11,516 nt of DNA from CAJUOR01 sp964596105 (GTDB lineage: Bacteria; Bacillota_I; Bacilli_A; Erysipelotrichales; Coprobacillaceae): positions 1 through 11,516 of the forward strand of contig CAZQRT010000047.1 of the NCBI GenBank assembly GCA_964596105.1, read 5' to 3'. The position numbers and the translations under genes are program-made. Each line of letters opens with the position of its first letter. Positions within the stretch are counted from its first letter, which is position 1. Shown piece by piece: positions 1-6,684 of this stretch. The notes below the pieces were generated by a model, which searched no databases, had not been told where the DNA came from, and worked only from the letters and a program-made list of their open reading frames with translations.

Positions 1-335
1 ATCCCGGGCTGGCCGACGCTTATTTTCTTTCTTTCATTTTAGCCCAGGAGGGGATTACGCCTGATGTCGAGGGCTGTGCCGTCTGTCACAAAAAGACGGA
101 CATCGTCTCTTTCTCGATCGCCGCGGGCGGGTTTTTATGCCGCGAGCACAGCCGGGAAGAACAGATGCCGGCTTCGTGTCTGCGCCTCATCCGGGCCCTT
201 TGTCACGGCTCAGAAAAAGCCGTGGAACTCGTGGAGCATGATGAGGATCTCACCATGGCGCGGCGTTATCTGGCGCAGTTTTATGATGATTACGGTTCCG
301 TCCGTCTTCACAGCCGCCGTTTTATCCAAAATTAG
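1..335 (+). CDS. recO: RecO, C-terminal part (DNA repair and recombination mediator), truncated by the window edge
   Basis: Reading codons from base 3 gives 110 residues ending in TAG at 333-335; the start lies outside the window. In the RecFOR pathway RecO binds single-stranded DNA and SSB, anneals strands and helps load RecA. The visible part matches the RecO C-terminal domain: a helix, a zinc-finger-like loop with Cys25-x2-Cys28 and Cys46-x2-His49 (numbered from base 3), then helices ending in the family-typical 'RRF' tail, here RRFIQN. Bacillus RecO, as I recall it, has a CxxC/CxxC site, so the fourth ligand here appears to be His. The next gene is glyQS, as in related genomes. Because no start codon is visible it is easily missed, and an out-of-frame stretch at 64-354 is only a shadow of it. 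Confidence 0.88.
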   Translation, partial: PGLADAYFLSFILAQEGITPDVEGCAVCHKKTDIVSFSIAAGGFLCREHSREEQMPASCLRLIRALCHGSEKAVELVEHDEDLTMARRYLAQFYDDYGSVRLHSRRFIQN

Positions 336-350
336 TACCCTCATAGTTGG

Positions 351-379
351 TTGACAAAATCCCTCTTTAAGGGTATTCT
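351..379 (+). promoter_or_regulatory. Sigma-A type promoter for the glyQS-dnaG-rpoD-trmK/pepP operon
   Basis: A perfect -35 box TTGACA (351-356) is followed by a 17-base spacer and a -10 box TATTCT (374-379, 4 of 6 consensus). It begins 15 bases after the recO stop, so transcription would start near 386 and give a leader of about 60 bases before the glyQS ATG. It is the best promoter candidate upstream of the operon; the following genes are tightly packed without clear promoters between them. Confidence 0.75.
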
Positions 380-403
380 GCGTATTGAATCTTAGGGTTC
401 ACC

Positions 404-426
404 AAGGACGTTAAAGTCCTTTTTTT
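404..426 (+). terminator. Terminator-like hairpin in the glyQS leader (possible attenuator or recO read-through terminator)
   Basis: AAGGAC (404-409) pairs with GTCCTT (416-421) around a six-base loop GTTAAA, and T421-T426 forms a U-run in the transcript. The stem has only 6 bp, 3 of them G-C, so it is weak as an intrinsic terminator. It lies downstream of the predicted start site (about 386) and ends 9 bases before the Shine-Dalgarno AGGAGG (436-441). Transcripts from both recO and the glyQS promoter must cross it. I see no T-box antiterminator sequence. Confidence 0.45.
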
Positions 427-446
427 CACTATTACAGGAGGATTTC

Positions 447-1820
447 ATGAGTAAATTTGCGATGGATGTCATCACCGCCCATGCCCGCAGCACCGGCTTT
501 GTTTATCAGGGCAGCGAGATTTATGACGGTCTGGCCAACACCTGGGACTACGGCCCGTTAGGAGTATTATTAAAAAACAATCTGCAGGACGCCTGGTGGC
601 GGAAGTTTATCAGGGAGTCGCCATACAACGTCGGCCTGGATGCCGCGATTTTAATGAATCCGAAAGTCTGGGAAGCCACCGGGCATGTCGGCGGTTTCTC
701 GGATCCTTTGATGGACTGCCGCGACTGTAAAACCCGTCACCGCGCTGACAAGCTGATTGAGGCCTATGATCCCAGTTTGCACTGCGACGGCTGGAGCAAT
801 GAGCAGCTGACCAGTTTCATCAAAGAGCATCATATCAAATGCCCGAACTGCGGCAGCGAGAATTTCACCGACATCCGTCAGTTTCAGCTCATGTTTAAAA
901 CCAGCATGGGAGTGGTGGAGGATGAGAAAAGCACGGTCTATCTGCGTCCCGAAACCGCCCAGGGCATCTTTGTGAACTTCCGCAATGTGCAAAGAACGAC
1001 GCGCAAGAAGATCCCGTTTGGCATCGGGCAGATCGGCAAGGCTTTCCGCAATGAGATCACCCCGGGCAGTTTTATTTTCCGGACCAGGGAATTTGAGCAG
1101 ATGGAACTGGAATTTTTCTGCAAGCCGGAAACGGATCTCGAGTGGTTCGCGTACTGGAAACAGTTCTGCATGGACTTCCTCATCCGCCTCGGTCTAAACA
1201 GTGAGCATTTGCGTTTTCGCGATCACGAACAAGCCGAACTGGCGTTTTATTCGCGCGCGACCAGCGATATCGAATACGCTTATCCTTTCGGCTGGGGCGA
1301 GCTCTGGGGCATCGCGGACCGCACCGATTACGATTTAAAGCGGCACATGGAATATTCCAAAAAGCCGCTCGATTATCTCGATCCCGCGACTAATGAGCGC
1401 TATATCCCTTACACGATTGAGCCTTCGGTCGGGGTCGGCCGAATGTTTCTGGCGGTTTTATGTGACAGCTATGATGAAGAGATGGTCAACGATAAAGATC
1501 AGCGCGTCGTCATGCATCTTCATCCCGCTCTGGCGCCTTACCAGACGGCGGTCCTCCCTTTGACAAAAAAGCAGGCGCCGCAGGCCCGCGCCCTCTATGA
1601 GCGGCTGTTGAGTCAGTTCAGCCTGGATTATGACGAGGCCGGCAATATCGGCAAACGCTACCGACGTCAGGACGCGATCGGCACCCCTTACTGTGTGACC
1701 GTGGATTTCGATACCGCGGATGATGACTGCGTCACCGTGCGGGACCGTGATTCGATGGCCCAGGAGCGCGTGAAAATCGCCGCCTTAGCGGCATATCTGC
1801 AAGATCACTGTCAGCTTTAA
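447..1820 (+). CDS. glyQS: Glycyl-tRNA synthetase, single-chain homodimeric (class IIA) type
   Basis: The product charges tRNA-Gly with glycine using ATP in the cytoplasm. The 457-residue protein is of the alpha2 type found in staphylococci, mollicutes, archaea and eukaryotes, not the alpha2beta2 GlyQ/GlyS pair; it is close to the roughly 460 residues usual for bacterial members. Visible landmarks are the N-terminal block with SEIYDGLANTWDYGPLG (23-39), a small insert with CxxC pairs at 91/94 and 132/135 that may bind zinc, the RPETAQG block (167-173), class II motif 2 (RNE at 201-203 and FRTREFEQME at 211-220), motif 3 with EPSVGVGR (325-332), and a C-terminal anticodon-binding domain from about 353 containing the GKRYRRQDAIGTP stretch. 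The ATG at 447 has AGGAGG (436-441) five bases upstream. It is the first gene of the operon and dnaG starts 13 bases after its stop. Confidence 0.97.
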   Translation: MSKFAMDVITAHARSTGFVYQGSEIYDGLANTWDYGPLGVLLKNNLQDAWWRKFIRESPYNVGLDAAILMNPKVWEATGHVGGFSDPLMDCRDCKTRHRADKLIEAYDPSLHCDGWSNEQLTSFIKEHHIKCPNCGSENFTDIRQFQLMFKTSMGVVEDEKSTVYLRPETAQGIFVNFRNVQRTTRKKIPFGIGQIGKAFRNEITPGSFIFRTREFEQMELEFFCKPETDLEWFAYWKQFCMDFLIRLGLNSEHLRFRDHEQAELAFYSRATSDIEYAYPFGWGELWGIADRTDYDLKRHMEYSKKPLDYLDPATNERYIPYTIEPSVGVGRMFLAVLCDSYDEEMVNDKDQRVVMHLHPALAPYQTAVLPLTKKQAPQARALYERLLSQFSLDYDEAGNIGKRYRRQDAIGTPYCVTVDFDTADDDCVTVRDRDSMAQERVKIAALAAYLQDHCQL

Positions 1821-1821
1821 G

Positions 1822-1828
1822 AAGGTGA
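1822..1828 (+). promoter_or_regulatory. Ribosome binding site that places the dnaG start at ATG 1834
   Basis: AAGGTGA matches the anti-Shine-Dalgarno sequence and lies 5 bases before ATG 1834. The longer GTG start at 1825 would fall inside this site and would add only three residues. Confidence 0.7.
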
Positions 1829-1833
1829 GAGGG

Positions 1834-3576
1834 ATGGCAAGACTCTCGGAAGAAAAAATTCAGGCGATCCGTAACGGCGTGAATATTGTCGATGTCATCG
1901 GGCAGTATCTGGATGTTCAGAAGGCGGGAAACAATTATGTGGCGGTCTGTCCTTTCCATGATGATCACAGTCCTTCTTTGCATATCAACAGCGAGATGCA
2001 GATCTACAAGTGTTTTGTCTGCGGGGCGGGCGGCAATGTCTTCACCTTCCTGCAAAATTATCTTCATATCAGTTTTCTCGAGGCTGTCAAAATCTGCGCG
2101 GATCTCGCCGGTATCGATGTCAGCGAGCTCGATGATCATACGAAAAACGCTGATCCTGCTCTAACCGCTTATCTTTCTATGCATGAGGAGGCGGAAAAGA
2201 TCTACACCCTCTATCTTCGTACCCGTGACGGGCTGGCGGCGCTGGATTATCTTCACCGCCGCGGCCTTGATGACGAGACCATCCGCGCTTTTCAGATCGG
2301 TTACGCCCATCCTTCCGACGCTTTGACGAAGGCTTTTCAAAAGCTGGAGTTTCCCCCTTTGCAGATGCTTAACAGCGGCTTGATCACTGCCTCCGGCAAC
2401 CGCCTCTACGACCGCTTTAAAAACCGCGTGATGTTTCCTTTATGGGATGAAAACGGCCGGATCATCGCTTTTTCCGGGCGTGTTTACAGCCCTGATGACA
2501 GCGGGCCCAAATATTTGAATTCCCCGGAATCGGATGTTTTTTCGAAAGGCGCCATGCTTTATCATTATCACGCCGCCAAAGCCGCGATCCGTCAGGAAGG
2601 ATTCGCCTATGTGGCGGAAGGATACATGGATGTGATCGCTTTGCATCTTGCCGGTATCGCGAACGCGGTGGCGCTGATGGGCACAGCTTTGACCGCTAAG
2701 CAGATGAATCTATTAAGGCGGGTCACCGATACCGTTTATCTCTGTCTTGACGGGGATGAACCCGGCCAGGCCGCGATCTTAAAAAACGGCCAGGCGCTTT
2801 TAAAAGCGGGCTTTCAGGTGCGCGTCGTGCGCTTTAAAGATGAGAAGGATCCCGACGAGTGTCTGCGGGCCAGAGGAAAAGAGGCCTTGAAAAGAGTTCT
2901 TGGCAGCCATATGTCGTTTCTGGAGTTTTTGATCAATTACTGGTACGAGCGCAGCCGCATGGATAACTATGATGAAAAAAAAGAGTATGTCGCCCGGCTC
3001 CGGCCTTACCTGAATAATCTCACGGATCCCATTGACCGCGATTACTACGCTGATATGATCGCGGGCAAATCCGGCTTTTCCAAAGCGGTGATCCTGGAGG
3101 GCATGAAAACAACTCAAAAGCAGCCGGTCAAAAGAACTCAGAAAGCTTTGGAAAGCAAATATGACCGCTGTGAAAAAGAACTTTTATATTATATGCTTTT
3201 AGATGTCAGGGTGGCGCAGCGCTATGAGCGCGAGCTCGGTTTTTTCTACGATGAAAAGCGGCGCCTTTTGGCTAACTATATCATGGATTATTATCACCGC
3301 CACGACCGTCTCGTCCTGGCGGAGCTGATCAGTGAAATCAAGGATGAAAGCTGTATCGCGCTTTTGACAGAGATCACGGCCTTGAATCTTCCCGAAAAGG
3401 TATCTATGGAAGTGATCACGGATTATATTGACACGGTAAAAAATCATGCCACTCAACTGCAGTTAAACGCCTTGAAAGAAGAGCTGGAAACCAGCCCGGA
3501 TCCGGCTGAAAAAGCCGATTTATTAAACCGCATCCTCGCGCTGCGGCAATCTTTAGCGATGGAAAGGAGCTCATAG
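1834..3576 (+). CDS. dnaG: DNA primase DnaG
   Basis: The product synthesises short RNA primers for Okazaki fragments and for origin initiation, working with the replicative helicase at the fork. With the ATG at 1834 the protein has 580 residues, close to the usual 590-600. The N-terminal CHC2 zinc-binding domain shows Cys39, His42, Cys60 and Cys63. The TOPRIM catalytic core has the acidic EGYMD motif (262-266), DGDEPG (306-311) and the DEKDPDE stretch (336-342), which together bind the catalytic metals. The substrate-binding segment SGPKYLNSPES (223-233) is intact. The C-terminal 150 or so residues fit the variable helicase-binding domain. A GTG at 1825 would add three residues, but it overlaps the ribosome binding site. 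The stop abuts the rpoD ATG directly, so the two are very probably co-transcribed and may be translationally coupled. Confidence 0.97.
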   Translation: MARLSEEKIQAIRNGVNIVDVIGQYLDVQKAGNNYVAVCPFHDDHSPSLHINSEMQIYKCFVCGAGGNVFTFLQNYLHISFLEAVKICADLAGIDVSELDDHTKNADPALTAYLSMHEEAEKIYTLYLRTRDGLAALDYLHRRGLDDETIRAFQIGYAHPSDALTKAFQKLEFPPLQMLNSGLITASGNRLYDRFKNRVMFPLWDENGRIIAFSGRVYSPDDSGPKYLNSPESDVFSKGAMLYHYHAAKAAIRQEGFAYVAEGYMDVIALHLAGIANAVALMGTALTAKQMNLLRRVTDTVYLCLDGDEPGQAAILKNGQALLKAGFQVRVVRFKDEKDPDECLRARGKEALKRVLGSHMSFLEFLINYWYERSRMDNYDEKKEYVARLRPYLNNLTDPIDRDYYADMIAGKSGFSKAVILEGMKTTQKQPVKRTQKALESKYDRCEKELLYYMLLDVRVAQRYERELGFFYDEKRRLLANYIMDYYHRHDRLVLAELISEIKDESCIALLTEITALNLPEKVSMEVITDYIDTVKNHATQLQLNALKEELETSPDPAEKADLLNRILALRQSLAMERSS

Positions 3577-4812
3577 ATGGAAAGAGATAATGTCGTGATC
3601 GATACCGCGATCTCGCTGGACAGCTTGAAGGCCCTGCTGCTTGACAAGAGTAACCGCAACGGTTTTATCACTCAGGAAGATATCGATGAAATCATGACCA
3701 AGTATGAACTGGATGATCAGACCGCCGATGAACTGCTGAATTATATTCAGGATGCCAAGATTGAGATTCGCGATGACGTGCTCGATGAGATCGAGGCGGA
3801 AAATATCGATCTGGCGGATTTAGAGGATATCAATCTGGATGATGAATTGGACAGCCTCGATATGGAGGACAATCAGGATCTCGACTTTGTCGGGGACTTC
3901 GATATGTATACCGGCGACACCCTCAACATGTACAATGACGCCGATAACGCCGAGGAAAACAATCTGGCGACCAATGTCAAAATCAACGATCCCGTCAAGA
4001 TGTATTTGAAGGATATCGGCACGGTTGAGCTTTTGAGTCATGAAGAGGAGATTGCTCTGGCCAAACGCATTCTGGAAGGGGACGAAGAGGCCAAAAAGAA
4101 GCTGGCCGCCGCCAATCTGCGCCTGGTCGTCTCGATCGCCAAGCGTTATGTCGGGCGCGGCATGCTGTTTCTGGATTTAATTCAGGAGGGCAACATGGGG
4201 CTCATCAAAGCGGTGGAGAAGTTTGATTACACCAAGGGCTTTAAGTTTTCCACGTACGCGACATGGTGGATTCGCCAGGCCATCACCCGGGCGATCGCCG
4301 ATCAGGCCCGGACGATTCGGATTCCGGTTCACATGGTTGAGACCATCAACAAGCTCACCCGCGTGCAGCGCTCGCTGATCCAGGAGCTGGGCCGGGAGCC
4401 GACCGCGGAGGAAATCGCCGCGCACATGGACGGCATGACCCCGGAAAAAGTGCGGGAGATTCAAAAAATCTCTCTCGAGCCGGTCAGTCTGGAGACCCCG
4501 ATCGGCGAAGAGGATGATTCCCACCTGGGCGATTTTATCGAGGATGAACAGGCCATGAGCCCGGATGACTACGCCGCCAATGAATTACTCAAAGATGAGT
4601 TGAATGAGGTTCTGCTGGAGCTGACGGACCGCGAGGAGAAGGTTTTAAGGCTGCGCTTCGGGCTGGATGACGGCCGGACCCGGACCCTGGAGGAGGTCGG
4701 CCGCGAGTTTAACGTGACCCGCGAGCGCATCCGCCAGATTGAGGCGAAGGCGCTGCGCAAGCTGAAACATCCGAGCCGCTCCAAGCGCCTGAAGGACTTT
4801 CTGGACCGGTGA
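3577..4812 (+). CDS. rpoD: RNA polymerase primary sigma factor (RpoD/SigA)
   Basis: The product directs RNA polymerase to housekeeping promoters (-35 TTGACA, -10 TATAAT). It has 411 residues, slightly longer than Bacillus SigA at about 370. The N-terminal part (1-64) resembles region 1.1. A strongly acidic linker, rich in Asp and Glu, spans about 65-130. Region 1.2 begins at DPVKMYLKDIG (138-148), region 2 spans about 175-245 with the core-binding and -10-melting block (FSTYATWWIRQA, 224-235), region 3 follows around 250-330, and region 4.2 has the helix-turn-helix TRERIRQIEAKALRKL (381-396). Nothing essential appears missing. The Shine-Dalgarno AAAGGAG (3563-3569) sits 7 bases before the ATG, inside the end of dnaG. 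The gene order dnaG-rpoD is the classic macromolecular-synthesis arrangement. Its stop overlaps the trmK GTG start by four bases. Confidence 0.97.
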   Translation: MERDNVVIDTAISLDSLKALLLDKSNRNGFITQEDIDEIMTKYELDDQTADELLNYIQDAKIEIRDDVLDEIEAENIDLADLEDINLDDELDSLDMEDNQDLDFVGDFDMYTGDTLNMYNDADNAEENNLATNVKINDPVKMYLKDIGTVELLSHEEEIALAKRILEGDEEAKKKLAAANLRLVVSIAKRYVGRGMLFLDLIQEGNMGLIKAVEKFDYTKGFKFSTYATWWIRQAITRAIADQARTIRIPVHMVETINKLTRVQRSLIQELGREPTAEEIAAHMDGMTPEKVREIQKISLEPVSLETPIGEEDDSHLGDFIEDEQAMSPDDYAANELLKDELNEVLLELTDREEKVLRLRFGLDDGRTRTLEEVGREFNVTRERIRQIEAKALRKLKHPSRSKRLKDFLDR

Positions 4813-6656
4813 ATTCACGCCTGCGAGCCGTTTATGAAATGGCCTGCCAGTACTTTTCAGACGGGGCGACGGCCGATATCGGCAGCGATCACGGTCAGCT
4901 CGTGATTGAGCTGGCGCAAACGACATCCTTAAGACCGCTTTACGCCACGGAAAACAAAGACGGCCCGCTAGGAATATTAAAACAGGCTGTTATGAATTCA
5001 AGGGCGGATATTGCGGTTTTAAAAGGCGACGGGTTAAAACCGCTGCTTGACAAGGACATCAAAAATATCATCATCGCCGGCATGGGCGGATATCTGATCG
5101 CCGATATATTAAAAACCGAATTAAAAAGCGTACAGACCTTTATTCTGCAGCCTAACAACCACGAGCCTGAGCTAAGAGGATATCTCGCCGAGCACGGCTA
5201 TCAGATCATCGCCGAAAAGCTGGTCCAAGATCACCGCCACATTTATGAGATTCTGGTCTGTCAAAGAGGCGCCATGACCTTAAGCGCGAAAGAGCGGCTT
5301 TTCGGACCGGTGTTATTAAAAAAGAAAGGCGGGCTGTTTTATCAGAAATGGCACCGCCGCAAAGAGATCATGCAGGGCATTCTTTCCGGAACGAAATATC
5401 AAAAGATGATCACCTGGATCATAGAGGAGGAAAATGAAATGTACAAATCAAGACGAGAAAAAACGCTGGCGGGAATGGCCGACCATTCCCTGGCGATTAT
5501 TCATTCTGACTATCCGGTCAGCAACCACTTTGTTTATTTAACGGGGATCGCGCGTCCTAATATGGCATTGCTGCTCGTGAAAAGAAACTCGGAGGAATGC
5601 CAGGAGATTCTCTTTATCGAAAAGCCGGATCCGCTGGTGGAAAAATGGAGCGGCAAGCGCATGACCATCGCCGAGGCGCAAAAGGTTTCGGGCATCGCTG
5701 ATGTCCGCTATATCGCTGATCTTGATGCCCGGGTCAACTATTTCATGAGCCGCCAGGGATATAACACCATTTATTTCCTTCTGGATGAGATCGGCATCAG
5801 GGAAAATCACAATCTGAACACCCGCGAGGCGCTGCGCTACCGCGACAATTATCCAACTTTGGATTTGCGCAACCTTTATCCTTTGACCGGGACTTTGCGC
5901 ATGGCCAAGGATGAAACGGAAATCGCCAATATCAGCAAAGCCGTCGAAATCACCAAACACGGTTTAAATCATGTTTTAAGCACGCTTCATGAAGGCCTTT
6001 ATGAATACCAGGTGCAGGCCGAATTTGAATATCAGATCAAATATGAGGGATCGGTTCATCCCGCTTTCCCGACCATCGCGGGCGCCGGAATGAACGGCAC
6101 CATGCTGCACTACGGCACCAACCGCGATGTCATCGGCAAAGATGAGCTGATTTTACTGGATCTGGGCGCGACTTATGAGGGATACTGCGCGGACATCACC
6201 CGCACTTATCCGGCCAGCGGTCATTTCACCGAGCGCCAGAAACAGATTTACAGCATTGTCCTGAAGGCTAATCAGCGCGTCAGCAAGGAAGCCCGTCCGG
6301 GCCTGACGCTGGTTGATTTAAACAACATCTGCAAAGAGGAGCTGGCAGCGGGATTAATAGCGCTGGGCGTCATCTCCAGGCCGGAAGAGCTGGACAAGTA
6401 TTACATGCATTCAGTATCCCATCATCTGGGCATGGACTGCCACGACTGCACGATCGGGGACAATCCGGTTTTAACCCCGGGGGCGGTCATCTCCGATGAA
6501 CCGGGCCTGTATCTTGATGAGGAGGGCATCGGCATCCGCATTGAGGATGATCTTTTGATCACCGAAGACGGCTGCCGGGTATTGTCGCAGGATATTATCC
6601 GCGAGATTGATGACATCGAAGCCTATATGGCTAAAAACAATCCATACGTGAAATAA
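4809..6656 (+). CDS. trmK-pepP: TrmK-PepP fusion frame: tRNA (adenine22-N1)-methyltransferase joined to Xaa-Pro aminopeptidase
   Basis: A single 615-codon frame encodes two unrelated enzymes. Residues 1-210 match TrmK, the SAM-dependent methyltransferase that makes m1A at position 22 of bacterial tRNAs. They show motif I (ADIGSDHG, 22-29), GMGG (91-94), the LQPNNHE block (113-119) and a short helical C-terminal part, about 20 residues shorter than in Bacillus. Residues 211-615 are a complete M24 aminopeptidase P (separate entry). The GTG start at 4809 overlaps the rpoD stop (GTGA). It is chosen because the Bacillus TrmK N-terminus aligns from this point; AAGGA at 4792-4796 is a weak, distant ribosome site. 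Elsewhere the two activities are separate proteins. The join at 5424-5438 has no stop, but a TGA sits one frame away at 5435-5437, so a real fusion, a recent one-base deletion or a sequence error are all possible. In B. subtilis trmK is followed by the Nif3-like gene yqfO, which is absent here. Confidence 0.85.
   Translation: MNSRLRAVYEMACQYFSDGATADIGSDHGQLVIELAQTTSLRPLYATENKDGPLGILKQAVMNSRADIAVLKGDGLKPLLDKDIKNIIIAGMGGYLIADILKTELKSVQTFILQPNNHEPELRGYLAEHGYQIIAEKLVQDHRHIYEILVCQRGAMTLSAKERLFGPVLLKKKGGLFYQKWHRRKEIMQGILSGTKYQKMITWIIEEENEMYKSRREKTLAGMADHSLAIIHSDYPVSNHFVYLTGIARPNMALLLVKRNSEECQEILFIEKPDPLVEKWSGKRMTIAEAQKVSGIADVRYIADLDARVNYFMSRQGYNTIYFLLDEIGIRENHNLNTREALRYRDNYPTLDLRNLYPLTGTLRMAKDETEIANISKAVEITKHGLNHVLSTLHEGLYEYQVQAEFEYQIKYEGSVHPAFPTIAGAGMNGTMLHYGTNRDVIGKDELILLDLGATYEGYCADITRTYPASGHFTERQKQIYSIVLKANQRVSKEARPGLTLVDLNNICKEELAAGLIALGVISRPEELDKYYMHSVSHHLGMDCHDCTIGDNPVLTPGAVISDEPGLYLDEEGIGIRIEDDLLITEDGCRVLSQDIIREIDDIEAYMAKNNPYVK
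5423..5430 (+). promoter_or_regulatory. Strong internal Shine-Dalgarno for an independent pepP start
   Basis: AGAGGAGG lies 8 bases before the in-frame ATG at 5439, a near-perfect bacterial ribosome binding site inside the fused frame. In the TrmK frame these bases encode part of a Glu-Glu-Glu run. Its presence suggests that PepP is, or recently was, translated from its own start. Confidence 0.75.
5439..6656 (+). CDS. pepP: Xaa-Pro aminopeptidase (aminopeptidase P, M24B family) from an internal start
   Basis: The product removes the N-terminal residue from cytosolic peptides whose second residue is proline, using two metal ions, usually Mn. Starting from the ATG at 5439 gives 405 residues. 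The creatinase-like N-terminal domain covers roughly fusion residues 215-365 and the pita-bread catalytic domain 370-605. In fusion numbering all five metal ligands are visible: Asp451 (ILLDLGA), Asp462 (DITRTYP), His538 (SHHLGMD), Glu564 (DEPGLY) and Glu579 (RIEDD). His434 (LHYG) and His534 are the expected auxiliary histidines, so the enzyme should be active. The frame also continues unbroken from trmK upstream, so the protein may be made alone, as the C-terminal half of a fusion, or both. The stop at 6654-6656 runs into a bidirectional terminator. The family call is secure; the choice of start is the uncertain point. Confidence 0.85.
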   Translation: MYKSRREKTLAGMADHSLAIIHSDYPVSNHFVYLTGIARPNMALLLVKRNSEECQEILFIEKPDPLVEKWSGKRMTIAEAQKVSGIADVRYIADLDARVNYFMSRQGYNTIYFLLDEIGIRENHNLNTREALRYRDNYPTLDLRNLYPLTGTLRMAKDETEIANISKAVEITKHGLNHVLSTLHEGLYEYQVQAEFEYQIKYEGSVHPAFPTIAGAGMNGTMLHYGTNRDVIGKDELILLDLGATYEGYCADITRTYPASGHFTERQKQIYSIVLKANQRVSKEARPGLTLVDLNNICKEELAAGLIALGVISRPEELDKYYMHSVSHHLGMDCHDCTIGDNPVLTPGAVISDEPGLYLDEEGIGIRIEDDLLITEDGCRVLSQDIIREIDDIEAYMAKNNPYVK

Positions 6657-6684
6657 AAAAAGAAGCGGGAACGCTTCTTTTTTT
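6655..6684. terminator. Bidirectional intrinsic terminator between pepP and ispH
   Basis: A-rich arm plus GAAGCG (6655-6667) pairs with CGCTTC plus T-run (6672-6684) around a GGAA tetraloop. It reads as a hairpin followed by U residues on both strands, so it can end the rightward operon and the leftward ispH transcript. The stop codons of both genes (TAA 6654-6656, and TAA on the minus strand at 6685-6683) lie in its A/T arms. Confidence 0.88.

Noticed and set aside
64..354. A 96-codon plus-strand frame at the left end
   Set aside because: It is out of frame with the RecO C-terminus, which has clear homology; its Ser/Arg-rich product looks like a frame shadow.
361..373. CCCT/AGGG hairpin after recO as a recO terminator
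   Set aside because: The stem is only 4 bp, no T-run follows, and it sits in the spacer of a good promoter.
330..446. Possible T-box riboswitch upstream of glyQS
   Set aside because: The leader is too short, has no specifier stem, and lacks the T-box core and UGGA element; only a short hairpin with a T-run can be supported.
3428..3456. TTGACA near the end of dnaG as the -35 of an rpoD promoter
   Set aside because: No -10-like hexamer lies at 16-18 bases; the sequence is explained by dnaG codons.
5538..5960. A 140-codon minus-strand frame inside pepP
   Set aside because: It is antisense to the well-conserved aminopeptidase and has no family features.
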